From positions 1,612,001 through 1,676,000 of the forward strand of contig OZ345379.1 of assembly GCA_977006965.1 (NCBI GenBank): a stretch of 64,000 nt of DNA, written 5' to 3'. Each line of letters starts with the position of its first letter. The stretch's first letter is position 1. The notes below the pieces were generated by a model. That model worked only from the letters and a program-made list of their open reading frames with translations, ran no database searches and had not been told where the DNA came from. A program made the position numbers and the translations under genes. Positions 10,893 through 22,215 of this stretch are shown piece by piece. Source of the DNA: Phymatolithon calcareum (Eukaryota; Rhodophyta; Florideophyceae; Hapalidiales).

Positions 10893-10934
10893 CTTGTTGT
10901 ATGACACATGTACACGCATGTGTCATACAACAAG
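10893..10934. repeat. 42-bp foldback insertion private to the left arm
   Basis: The 18-bp perfect arms CTTGTTGTATGACACATG (10893-10910) and its complement (10917-10934) enclose TACACG. The corresponding right-arm position (near 39,515) lacks the hairpin. Confidence 0.85.
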
Positions 10935-11031
10935 CCTGTCGCCACTTCACGGCCTCTTTGTTAGTGCGACATCGACAGCTTGATGTAAAACATGGTGGCG
11001 GAAGGTTCCTCAAATGAGCACGCTGTTAATA

Positions 11032-11711
11032 GGGGTTGTCAAAATTCCCAATTTGGCGTTCCTATTTGATCCCAAATATTTCTCTCCAATTTGGAAGCAA
11101 CTTTTCTGGAATTTTATTGGTCACACGATTTCGGCAAATTATTGAAACGGGCTTCTTGGAATTGGGCGAATCTGTCTCCTATTTAGCCGTTCTGTATTCC
11201 AAATTGCGATTCCTATTCACGAGGTTTGAATACTGCTGAAAATTTCTCGCGTGAACATGACGATGCGCGTCAGGAGACAGTTGGCGCGTCCACTGCGTTT
11301 CCAGTACAGTAGTCCTCGGCTCGATTCTTTCCATTCCAGTTGTTCTCACCGTGCGTTACGCAATCGTTATCGTCCATGACGCACCCGATACGCTTTCAGT
11401 TGAATTTGGCGCTCGCGCTGCGCTTTCAGCCATTATCCGCGCACAAGCGGCGTTTCCAGTCGTTTTTGGCGCGCGCGGCCTCCCCGGCAGACTGCGGCAG
11501 AAGGATAAACACGTCCTGCAGGACATAAGAGTTTATACGTGTTTGGTGAAGGTGGCTAAAGTGGGAAACTGGATATCGAAATTGGGATGCAAATTGGAAG
11601 ACGGTCAATCTAGGACATAACACAGGAAATGATTGGATAGTGAAAATTCTACTATAATCGGCGTCAATTTGGAATGACTAAATAGGAACGCCAAATTGGG
11701 AATTTTGACAA
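11032..11711. mobile_element. 680-bp element with 32-bp perfect terminal inverted repeats
   Basis: It is absent from the right arm (near 39,422). Perfect inverted repeats begin TTGTCAAAATTCCC and run 11036-11067 and 11680-11711. There is no transposase frame. The left end carries an extra GGGG and I see no clean target duplication, so the superfamily is unassigned. Confidence 0.8.
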
Positions 11712-11719
11712 TCGGATAA

Positions 11720-11803
11720 ATCACTGGAGGAGCATGGCAGCATTTTGGCCCGAAAATTATTTGGTTTATTTGGGCCAAAATGCTGCCGTGCTCCCCCAGT
11801 GAT
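11720..11803. mobile_element. 84-bp foldback MITE
   Basis: The 32-bp inverted arms (11720-11751 and 11772-11803) start ATCACTGG and end at GCAGCATTTTGGCCC, with two mismatches and a 20-nt A/T-rich loop. It is absent from the right arm. A partial relative lies at about 8,268-8,330. Confidence 0.8.
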
Positions 11804-12755
11804 TCGGGATTCCTGCCGAGCTAGCACCTGGAGAACTTTTGCAGCAATCTAACAAAGTATGAACTGGACCCAAGAAAAATGTTTAGAACAAAGAAGGTAG
11901 ACTGTATTCTACAACGTCACCATCATGGAAAGTGACAAGTTTCGGTATATGGGCCAAGACGTACTAGTGTGAACACCTATCGAAAAGCCGCTCCCGTACA
12001 GTCTGAGGAATGTAACTGATGGGTTTCAATAAACAACTAATCAGTTGCAAAAACGGCCTCTTTGTTGGTGCGCTCCAAAATTCATTGGACACAAAGTTAA
12101 GATTGTGCTTATGGGTGTTTTACCTCATGATGCACTCGCCAGCAGGATGTCTAGTTTTGCTAGGCAATTTTCTAGGACTTTTCAATCTCTGTCCTTGAGG
12201 AAATCCTAGGCGATGGGGACCGTCGACAAACCTTAGGTTTGCTTTCGAAGTATGTGAAGCAGTCCTCTTGATACCAGGTATTCCATTCCTGTGACGCACT
12301 TACATGCGGGCGGCATAGGAGACACAAGGTTGCGTCGAGAGGGGACGTCCTTCACCGGTCGCCCAGAAGGAAGAGTTCAGAAGACAGAGAAGGCACCCAA
12401 GCGTTTGGCTTCTCTTCCCCAATACGCAGCAATGGAGAAACTTAAACCCTCGATTAATATAGATTGGTAAGGTCATACCCATTTGGGGTAAATGCAGACC
12501 TTTCTGCCAGCAAGGAGGACAACAATGTATACATTGTTTCATCTATCAGTTCTCAGGGTTCTTCCATTCGCGACATTCTAATACGCCCTCGTACATTTCA
12601 GAAGCTATAGTGCCAAGTAGGTTTTGAGAGTACTCAATGGCAGTGCAATTTGAAGGCATTGTGAGATTATCATTGCGGATGCTTGTTCATATATATGTGA
12701 GCACGCATCCTCTGAAGGTGAGAATCGCAAAAGTCAGGAAGGCGCGCGACCAAAC
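11804..12755. other. Upstream region of the serine hydrolase (arm-conserved)
   Basis: The stretch is conserved in the right arm (about 38,496-39,400). A CATATATATG stretch at about 12,689-12,698, some 60 bp before the hydrolase ATG, is conserved and may be a TATA element. A short minus-strand frame (12,300-12,542) is only partly kept open in the other arm, so I do not call it. Confidence 0.4.
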
Positions 12756-13865
12756 ATGGGTATTCTTGTTCTCAGTTTTCTCCCTGTGCTCTTGTCTCTT
12801 TGCTTTCTATCTCCTTCGACGATGGGAATGCCCATCCGTCCAACCTTGAAGGACATTCAAGAAAAAGCAAACATTCCTGCTCTCGCGTATCTGGTTCTGC
12901 AAGATGACAGAGTAATAGACGTTCAGGCTGTTGGACGCAGGCACGTCAACAGCACTACCAAGGTCACCATTAACGACAAATGGCATATTGGATCTTGTCT
13001 AAAAGCCATGACTTCAACAATGCTCGCACGTTTGGTTGAAAAGGGACAGATTCAGTGGAGCAGTACTCTGAAAGAAATTTTCGGAACAACGCATGCAGAC
13101 CTGGCCAATGTGACTGTTCAACAACTTTTAACGCACACTTCTGGGCTGACGAGAGATATCAACATCACCGATTTCCCCTCGAATTTCGATGAAATCCGTA
13201 AGCAGCGATCGAAGATCGTTTCGAACATTCTCCAAAAAGCACCAGAAACAACACCAGGCTCGTCTTTCAACTATTCTAATGTCGGGTATACAGTGGCTGG
13301 TGTCATGGCCGAGCGTGTTACCGGAAAATCGTACGAGACTCTTATGCGGGAAGAAGTGTTCGGACCGCTTGGAATGAACGGGTATGGGTTCGGCGCGCCA
13401 GGCATCGGCAACGAAAACTCGCAACCATGGGGACATTTCAAAGATAAAAACAATAAAACAGTTCCTGTCAGGCCGGGCCCGCTTGCAGACAACCCACAAG
13501 CCATGGCCCCTGCAGGCACGGTGCACATGTCGCTGCAAGACTTGGCGCGATTTGCCCGAGCGCACTTGCAGGGCGGGAAGAGCGGACTTCTTCGACGGGA
13601 AACGTTTGATCGACTGCATACGCCGATTATGGCAAACTACGCGTTCGGATGGGAAGTTGCTGATGGTTTCGACGAAATTAAGAACACGACTATATGGTAC
13701 CATACTGGATCAAACGGAAAATTTCTCGCTTTGATGGGTTTGATCCCCAAAACTAATACTGCTTTGCTGCTTGCAACAAATATTGCAACTGAACAATCAG
13801 AAGAAGCGCTCCTTCGGACAGTCACAGAAATACTAATCCCCAAATTTCTGAAGGGAAGGATTTAG
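12756..13865 (+). CDS. Beta-lactamase-fold serine hydrolase (class C/PBP-like), left copy
   Basis: The 369-residue protein has a hydrophobic N-terminus (about 1-24) that looks like a signal peptide, suggesting secretion or entry to the endomembrane system. The catalytic signature is complete: S80-C-L-K83 (SxxK nucleophile and base), Y173-S-N175 (YxN), and H316-T-G318 (third motif, HxG type). It also has LLTHTSGL and FNYSNVGY, typical of the beta-lactamase/D-aminopeptidase/esterase family. Substrate is unknown; eukaryotic members are usually esterases or peptidases, not antibiotic-resistance enzymes. It sits between H2B and H4 and was copied with them. The right copy is 5 residues longer and has HGG in place of HTG. 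Confidence 0.9.
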   Translation: MGILVLSFLPVLLSLCFLSPSTMGMPIRPTLKDIQEKANIPALAYLVLQDDRVIDVQAVGRRHVNSTTKVTINDKWHIGSCLKAMTSTMLARLVEKGQIQWSSTLKEIFGTTHADLANVTVQQLLTHTSGLTRDINITDFPSNFDEIRKQRSKIVSNILQKAPETTPGSSFNYSNVGYTVAGVMAERVTGKSYETLMREEVFGPLGMNGYGFGAPGIGNENSQPWGHFKDKNNKTVPVRPGPLADNPQAMAPAGTVHMSLQDLARFARAHLQGGKSGLLRRETFDRLHTPIMANYAFGWEVADGFDEIKNTTIWYHTGSNGKFLALMGLIPKTNTALLLATNIATEQSEEALLRTVTEILIPKFLKGRI

Positions 13866-14437
13866 GCGTAGATGATTGGTAGGCCTCCATGCCAAAGTGT
13901 GCTGGTCGTGATGATCACATGCTTTGAGTCTGTAAAAAATGAAAAAAGTGATTCTCGTGCGGAGGACCCATTCATTCATTCATTTTTCCCTTTTCCCATA
14001 GTGGGGCTAGCAGCGACACGAGGGCCTAAGTTTTCCATTCTATCTTATCGTTAGCGAGTTTGACTGCGGCTTTCACGTCTAGTACAGGTGCGTCACCAAA
14101 GATTGCTTCTGACGTTGGTCTGACGCATTGTAGCAGCACCTGAAAGACCAGGTGCCGCTATGCTGGAGAGTCCGCCGCAGTTCCATGTCTCGAATACAAA
14201 CCAAGGAGCAACAGGATCATGTCCAGGCCCCCTTTCTGACCGACCGCAGAAAAGTATCATGCACCAAGGGAAGATTGGAAGTATGGACAGAGAAGACGAT
14301 TGAAATGAAACGCTGCTGTGGTTAGCGTTCATATTTTATTATACATGAAAACACTTCAGAATGAGACCTCTACAACACCGACGATACGGAACACAGACAA
14401 GCACAGCTTTGACAGGCCCTCAAATTTCGCACACATC
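13866..14437. other. Hydrolase/H4 convergent intergenic region
   Basis: This holds the 3' ends of the two convergent genes. An ATTC tetranucleotide run lies near 13,972-13,984. The H4 poly(A) signal AATAAA is on the minus strand (complement of 14,335-14,340). Confidence 0.55.
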
Positions 14438-15611
<1,174 letters not shown>

Positions 15612-15612
15612 G

Positions 15613-16122
15613 CATGTGCTGGATTCATAGACCTGCTCCAAACGATCCAAACTTTATTTATGAGAAAAGTAAACTAAACAAGTTTCATTACGTCTTCGGG
15701 CGGTAGTTTCGCTCTACAGAAATATCCTGATGATTGCTTTACCGAACCTTTAACACTGTCTCGTCTTGATTCTCCAATGATATACTTGAATTTCGCAATT
15801 GGAGATTCCAAATTTACTTCATAGGAGAACATTATAGCAGTATCTGCAGCGTTTTCCTGTCAAAAAGTCTCGCCGCAATCTTCTGCACTCTATTCAGAGG
15901 GGAATCTCTCGCTGTTGCGCTGGGGACGGCAAAAACGTGACAGCAAGAAAAAAATCGCCGTTTATATACTTACTGTAATGCATGCAATCTTGTCCCTCTG
16001 GATCAGGACGTCGAGGGACAAGACAGGGCAACCCGACTGCTCTCTAGCTTTTCGATGTATCCTGCCGCGGAAGCACACATGTTCAGCTCCATCGTGCTGC
16101 CTGCCATTCGTTCTCCATCACA
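15613..16122. other. Intergenic region between H3 and the 719-residue gene
   Basis: This is the inner junction of the left arm. It contains the H3 3' end and presumably the promoter of the next gene. No gene is seen. Confidence 0.45.
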
Positions 16123-18282
16123 ATGAAATGTTTAAGTGCTCCCACAGTGCTTGCTCCATTCGATAATGACCCCGACAATGCCAGAAAAGTCGCGTTTCTC
16201 GTATATTATCCTGCCGGTTCTACCTTAAATGCCGTCTATCGTACCTGTAAATGGATTCGAAGCGGCGATCGCAGCACATGCACAAACTTTAAGCGCTTAC
16301 ATCTGTTCGAGAGAACCCTCCACCGCCGTTCTCGACGCCGTTCATTCGGTGCCCCGCCTCCCGCGTGCTGCGCGGGTGCAGGACAAGATGCGATCTCCAC
16401 TGGACTCGCCGACAATTTCGACAGAGACTACTTTGACGAATTAAAGCGCGAGTATGCAAGCGACAAAGTGCGAATATACGGCAAGGACGACTACAATTTG
16501 GACGAAAGCGCCACATCTTGGCTGTCTGAATATCGCGGTGTGGACGTTAGCGAAATCGTCAGAAAAAGCGCCGCCCGTCCAACCCCCGACGACATGCATT
16601 TCCCACCACTGCATCTTACCGACTTGCATGACGAGGACGAGGTCGACACATTTGTCACCCGCGCTCAAGAGTACGACCCCGTCAGCGGACGTGTGTGGAC
16701 GGACCCGCCACCAGACATGCATCTCGTGGAGGAGCGTGAGTTTAGTGATTTCCGTTACGACCCCGACGACGAATGTGAGGATATGGAGAACGAACATCCA
16801 GAGCCGGAAGATTTGGCCTTCGTCCCGCTACGTAGGACCCCGCGCACGGAAGAGGAGGAGATTGCAGCGCTGCGCGAAAGTTGCGCGCGATTGGAGCAGG
16901 ACGAGATTTCGCAGCGCGCGCAATATGTTCGCTGGCATGATCAGTTTTCGAACCCGGGCGCTGACGAATTTGCGAAATGGACAGAGGCCGCGCAAAAGCG
17001 GGGCGGTAATTCAACGGAGAATAATTCGTTCTGTCTGGCGCCGGTTTCTCCAGCGGCTGAAGGCTCTGATGCGGCCGGAGATAGTACGATGAATGTCATG
17101 GTGGCCGATGTGCCGGAGCAGTTTTCGTGTTTGGCGAGGTTGCATGCTGGACGTTGGCGTGGCAGTGTGGATGTCGTCTCCTTATTTTGGGAGGATGGAA
17201 ATGTGCAAGTCGCGGAACACTGCTCGGCGAGTATTGAAAGCTTGGTTGGCATTTTTACAAATTTGTCCTCATTGACGTGGGAGAGCACGGTATCCAGGAA
17301 GCTGTCGACGGACGAAATTCATACGTCTGCACTCCAGTTTGCTTCGACAGATGGTGGAGAGAGTCTTAGTCCCGAGCGCGCAGTTTTCGAAAGCGGTGCA
17401 TTTATCTCGCAGAGACAGGAGGAGGGGACTTTCCAATCGCCGCCTTGTTTGTCGTTATCAAACAAGTGCATTTCTTTTTTGACGGACACTAACGTCAATG
17501 GGATTATTGAGTTATGTGTCATATCTGGGGCCGGGGACGATGTGCGTCGATCACGCTTCATTCTTTGTGCGCGTGATAATGACGGCGATGTCGCTACAAA
17601 GCGACCGAAAAAAGGGAAGAGCACGAAAACGTTCTCGCATGTGATAGCAATCTACGAGACCCGACTATCTGCTCCCGTAAATTCCCAACCCTTTTCTTTT
17701 TCGCCGCACCTTCTGTATGGCCGCTGGCACGGGACTGGGATTAGTTTGCACCCTTTCTACCCCCCTGTGCCCGCCGTGCGGTTGACTTCAGAGCAGCGGT
17801 GCTGGACAGCGAGCAACGTGCAACCGACAGAAGTTTCATGGACCGAGGAAGATTTTTCAAGTATGCGAGACGAGTCGAAGCAATTTAGTGTGTACGCCAG
17901 CGGGTCGAAGAATCAAAAGCGGTCGAAACGCGTGTCCGCGGCGGCCAAACATGACATTCGTCGACTGGCGCCATGCACAATGCTCGTCAGTGATCGTGTT
18001 GGCGACAGTTCTGAAACGAGGCATGCATGGAGGTGGAACGAGGGTGATTATATCACGGCGTATTCTCCACGGATTGGAAAGTTTGTCGGTGACTATTTTA
18101 GCATTGTACTACCGGGAGCTTTTCTTCTCACCGCGCCGGCCGGGCCCGCACGGCCAAGCATGCACAATGATGTGTCGGTGACTGAAATTTGCAGTCCGAA
18201 GCGGACACGACTTATTGCTGGGCGGAGTGCGACTGGCACTCTCGTTGGAGCTGTACTTCTAACTGAAACTATAGAAGAATAA
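16123..18282 (+). CDS. Uncharacterised 719-residue protein with acidic middle and calycin-like C-terminal half
   Basis: I do not recognise a named family. Residues 1-90 are basic and low in acidic residues. Residues 90-290 are acidic and helical, with RWHDQFSNPGADEF-type sequence near 268-282. The C-terminal 380 residues look like two repeats of a beta-rich module: ARLHAGRWRGSV near 340 and HLLYGRWHGTGISL near 530, each followed by hydrophobic strands. GRW-GTG openings recall lipocalin/calycin-like folds and plant plastid proteins of unknown function, but that is a guess. An alternative N-terminus in another frame (from ATG 16,229) resembles a transit peptide, so a missed intron or start is possible. 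Three decayed copies of the C-terminal half occur at 47.9, 49.0 and 55.2 kb. Confidence 0.8.
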   Translation: MKCLSAPTVLAPFDNDPDNARKVAFLVYYPAGSTLNAVYRTCKWIRSGDRSTCTNFKRLHLFERTLHRRSRRRSFGAPPPACCAGAGQDAISTGLADNFDRDYFDELKREYASDKVRIYGKDDYNLDESATSWLSEYRGVDVSEIVRKSAARPTPDDMHFPPLHLTDLHDEDEVDTFVTRAQEYDPVSGRVWTDPPPDMHLVEEREFSDFRYDPDDECEDMENEHPEPEDLAFVPLRRTPRTEEEEIAALRESCARLEQDEISQRAQYVRWHDQFSNPGADEFAKWTEAAQKRGGNSTENNSFCLAPVSPAAEGSDAAGDSTMNVMVADVPEQFSCLARLHAGRWRGSVDVVSLFWEDGNVQVAEHCSASIESLVGIFTNLSSLTWESTVSRKLSTDEIHTSALQFASTDGGESLSPERAVFESGAFISQRQEEGTFQSPPCLSLSNKCISFLTDTNVNGIIELCVISGAGDDVRRSRFILCARDNDGDVATKRPKKGKSTKTFSHVIAIYETRLSAPVNSQPFSFSPHLLYGRWHGTGISLHPFYPPVPAVRLTSEQRCWTASNVQPTEVSWTEEDFSSMRDESKQFSVYASGSKNQKRSKRVSAAAKHDIRRLAPCTMLVSDRVGDSSETRHAWRWNEGDYITAYSPRIGKFVGDYFSIVLPGAFLLTAPAGPARPSMHNDVSVTEICSPKRTRLIAGRSATGTLVGAVLLTETIEE

Positions 18283-18385
18283 AGCTGCACTCAGCATTCG
18301 GACACCTGTGAATACTTATGAACGAACACAAGGTAAAATAACTGTACGCGACGCGACCATCCATTCATTCCAACCTTCATAACCT

Positions 18386-19939
18386 TTACAACGCCATTGC
18401 CTCTTGTTTTACAAGGCCCGGTCTTCGTTTATGGAACTCTGTCGCATTCTGAAACGCATTCCCGACAGAAAGCACTTTGCCCTCCCGCAAATAAGGCCCC
18501 ACAATCTGCAGTCCAATCGGGAGACCATTTCCCGTGAATCCGCACGGCACACTAACAGCCGGAAGTCCAGCCAGACTCGCCGGGACGCACATGCGGTCAT
18601 CAAGATACATCTCCACCATATTCTCAACCTTTTCACCCAATCTGAACGCCGCCGTAGGTGCGACCGGCGATACTAGCACATCAACACCCTTCCCAAACGC
18701 GGCGCGAAAGTCATCCGCAATCAAAGCCCTCACCCGCTGCGCCTTCAGATAATAATCGTCATAGTAACCACTAGACAACGCGAACGTACCCAACATGATC
18801 CGTTTCTTAACTTCATCCCCAAACCCCTCCGCGCGCGATCGCATATACATATCCATCGCATTCTCCGCCGTCATATCCCGAACACCGTACCGCACACCGT
18901 CATACCGTGCAAGATTCGCAGACGCCTCACTCGTCGCCAACACATAGTACGCCGCAGTGGACACATCCAGACGAGGCAGCGACACAGTGCGCACGATGGC
19001 GCCCAAACTTTGCAGTGTGTCCACAGCATCTTTGACCGCCGCACGCACCTCTGCATCGACGGCGTCAACCATGGACTCCTCAATCACTCCAACCGTGACA
19101 CCCTCCAAACCACCCTCAATCTCCGCAACATAATCCGGCACAGGATCATCCACACAAGTGCCATCCATACCATCAACCCCAGCGATAATCCTCATCACAA
19201 GCGCGGCGTCCGCAACAGACTGACAGAACGGGCCGACAGTATCGAAAGAACTAGCATACGCAAGCAACCCATGTCGCGACACACGTCCATAAGAAGGTTT
19301 AACCCCCGTGACCCCACAAAAACTCGCCGGCTGTCGTATACTTCCACCCGTATCCGACCCCAAAGCCACCGGCACAAGCCCAGCAGCAACAGCAGCCGCA
19401 GATCCGCCCGACGATCCGCCAGGCACTCGGGAAGCATCCCACGGATTGGCGGTAGTCATAAAAGCAGACTTCTCCGTGCTTGAACCCATGCCAAACTCGT
19501 CCAGATTCGTCTTACCAAGCACAATGGCACCCGCTTCAACAAGTCGCTGCACAGGTGTGGCATCGTACGCACATTCAAAAGCATCGAGAATGCGACTTCC
19601 GCCCGTCGTGGGCTGCCCGCGCACGCACAGATTGTCCTTCACGGCGATGGAAACCCCGGCGAGGGGTCCGGGATCGGCGCCGCGGTGCACCATGGCGTCG
19701 ATGGCGCGCGCGCGGGATAGGGCTTCCTCGCCGTCCACGGAGAGAAAGGAGCGGATCGCGCCGTCGTGGGAGGATATGCGCGAGAGACAGAGATGTACCT
19801 CGCGTTCGGCGGAGGATGCGCCGGTGCGCACGCGGTGCGCAATGTCGGACAGACTGCAGCGTGGGGAGGTGCGGTAGTGCCGTACGGGCGCGCGGGGGCG
19901 AAAGGGGAGGGGGAGACGGGAAAAGGAGGGCAGACTCAT
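18386..19939 (-). CDS. gatA: Glutamyl-tRNA(Gln) amidotransferase subunit A (organellar)
   Basis: The 517-residue amidase-signature enzyme is the glutaminase subunit of the GatCAB complex, which converts Glu-tRNA(Gln) to Gln-tRNA(Gln) in plastids and mitochondria. The catalytic Ser-cisSer-Lys triad is visible as K101 (SIAVKDN), S176 ([11 protein letters not shown]) and S200 ([13 protein letters not shown]), with the spacing known for bacterial GatA. Also present are [11 protein letters not shown], and [10 protein letters not shown] near the end. The first 27 residues are rich in Ser/Arg/Pro and lack acids, a likely organelle-targeting presequence. It is convergent with the 719-residue gene (103-bp gap) and intronless. 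The ATG at 19937-19939 is the first in frame. Confidence 0.96.
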   Translation of the reverse strand: MSLPSFSRLPLPFRPRAPVRHYRTSPRCSLSDIAHRVRTGASSAEREVHLCLSRISSHDGAIRSFLSVDGEEALSRARAIDAMVHRGADPGPLAGVSIAVKDNLCVRGQPTTGGSRILDAFECAYDATPVQRLVEAGAIVLGKTNLDEFGMGSSTEKSAFMTTANPWDASRVPGGSSGGSAAAVAAGLVPVALGSDTGGSIRQPASFCGVTGVKPSYGRVSRHGLLAYASSFDTVGPFCQSVADAALVMRIIAGVDGMDGTCVDDPVPDYVAEIEGGLEGVTVGVIEESMVDAVDAEVRAAVKDAVDTLQSLGAIVRTVSLPRLDVSTAAYYVLATSEASANLARYDGVRYGVRDMTAENAMDMYMRSRAEGFGDEVKKRIMLGTFALSSGYYDDYYLKAQRVRALIADDFRAAFGKGVDVLVSPVAPTAAFRLGEKVENMVEMYLDDRMCVPASLAGLPAVSVPCGFTGNGLPIGLQIVGPYLREGKVLSVGNAFQNATEFHKRRPGLVKQEAMAL

Positions 19940-22215
19940 CGCGACGGTGGCGAATGGTGGACGGCAGTGGGATGGGATGGGAACATTGTGCGAGGACGTA
20001 AGGCGTGTGCGGAGATCAAGAGATCGGAATACTTGGATTGGTGCTGTAAGCTTGGGTGGTGGTTGTGAAAAATTAGAGAGGAAGCAAAGGGATTTTTAAG
20101 TTGGAGGATGCGGGAGAAATTGGACGGTCTGCTAATTGTAATGCAGAGCACATCGATGCGTGAACAAATTGTAAAGCACTAAATGTGAAGAAAGGAGGTA
20201 AAGGTGGAAAGCATTACTACTGTACTAATACTGTACAGGAATCAACACCATTCTGTTCTTTTATCTTCAAAGCAACATTCTGGACTTATCTTCAGAACTG
20301 GACTGTACAATGCTATTCTGTCTTGGTGCAGTATTGCGTGAGACATAAGCGAAGTTGGAAGTTCACTCTTCTTCACAAATGAGTCCTGCTTCCTCGTGCT
20401 ACTGCGGGGGATCATATAGATAATTCCGAATGGCATTGTCTTGTCCGCATCCTTCCCTGACAAGAAATAAGGCAAGTCCACTGCCAAGTTGCGGTTGCTT
20501 CTGCTTCTGCATCGCACTCCAGCAACTAACATTCTCATGAACCCCAGTACTGTGCTGTAGTTCTAGCGGCCTGCAACGTTGCATCGGTAATTGTGCACTT
20601 CTGAGGAGTCTCTCTGATGAGTGAACCGCTTTCACGGCTATGCATCCCACATTGGCGCGTGCGGAGTGGCAGCGATGGGGATATGCTCTTCAACTTACTG
20701 TAATCATAATGTCAATACTGTATCTATACTATTCTTGAACTAGGAAACACGTCCTCCCGTTAGTTGAATGCAGAAGAAATGTGGCAGTCAAGCAATAAAT
20801 TGTAAGAGCTCGACATGTCGGCCTCTTCCATTATGCCCACCTTTCTCGAGCGATCAGGCGACACGTATCAACATGTCGAACACAGTTTCGATGAAAGTCA
20901 ATAGCTTTCCAGTCGTCATAGAAGAGCAACGAGTTTGGTTACGGCGGGCTCAGTTTTTTTTCTAATATCGAATTAAGGCTGGTTCGAAATATGCACAACA
21001 CACCATGATGGACATGGGTGTACTTCTCAAAAGTCGAGTGATGATGATGATGATGATGATCATCATCATCATCATCACTCGACTTTTGAGAAGTGCACCT
21101 ATCCGCCAAGTCTTTAGTCTTTTTTTCTTGTGCGTTTTAGAGCCACTCCTCGTTCGAGGACACTCAACATGAGGGAAGCTTCTAGGATGTGAACGGAGGT
21201 AGACCCGTTTTGTTGCACGAGTCAACTGTCTACTTCGTGCCTGCCTTTGGACAGACATATCAATCCGATCTCAACATGTGTTGTCGAAACATGTTTCTGC
21301 GCCGCGTGCGGCTGGCGACGGATGCTGCAGATACAGTAGTGTACTGTACTGTACTCGAGAAGCTTTATTGATTTCCTGAGGTTTCCCATACTTGCTCTTT
21401 TTTCGATCGTTCTAGACTACGCACGCCTCCACATAGTTGCTAAAATTACCGCTGCCATTGATTGATTCTACATACATGTCTACGCATGGAGGTAAATGCA
21501 GTATTACGTGCTGCGCTCCGCGGTTCTAGAGAAGGACGCATATGCATGCACCCAAGACATTATGTCTTGGAAGTGGGCAAGATGTGATTCCTACTGCGCT
21601 GCTCCTTCGTAAAGATGATACTTCTCTGCCACGACACGACTTCAGAGTCGGTCTTCCGTTCAATGACCTGCATGTTTCATGTTCGTTCTCCACTTCCCAA
21701 CGCCGCTTAAGACATCACATGATGTGAGTTAATTACTTGTTTGCTACGGGGGAAGCGGCTGCAGACGATCAATTGATGTCCGAAAATAGAAGGTTTCCAA
21801 AATTTCCAGCAAAAATCTAAAAATAGTTTTGACATATTTCTATACAATACACATTTCTGTATATTTCTCGACAACTATACTTTACTGGGAGTCTCAAGAA
21901 GTATAAAATATTTCGAAAATGATCAATCACGTCCGCCACCTTATTCGTCCCGCCGCAAGATGCATGAAGCATAGAAAATTCCCGCCATTCCGCATTAGAT
22001 AAGTCGAGCTACCTACGGCCGAACCAACCGGAAACTCTATTCATGCCCGACCTCGTCCCCGCGCACTACGAATCAATCCGTCCGTCCTCGTCCACCATTT
22101 CTCGCTCCACTCCACTCGATCCTTTATTTCGTCTTCTGCTACCTGTCCCGCGTGTGCCCACGTGCATCTGTGCATCACTCGCTCGCAGTGCTGTGTGTGA
22201 TTCACAGCTCTCGAA
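19940..22215. other. Intergenic stretch with a long hairpin
   Basis: No supported gene over 2.3 kb. It contains the hairpin at 21,017-21,099 and several TACTGTA/TACAGTA motifs, for example at 20,217-20,240 and 21,341-21,354. Confidence 0.45.
21017..21099. repeat. 83-bp foldback with ATG/CAT triplet core
   Basis: Outer arms read GGTG-T/C-ACTTCTC then AAAAGTCGAGTG and their complement, with one mismatch. The centre is a GAT triplet run meeting its complement, leaving about 5 nt unpaired. It may be a small foldback MITE with an expanded core. Confidence 0.85.

Noticed and set aside
12300-12542. 80-codon minus-strand frame in the left arm with a shorter counterpart at 38,761-38,943
   Set aside because: The N-terminal part is frame-shifted between arms; conservation is explained by the recent arm duplication.
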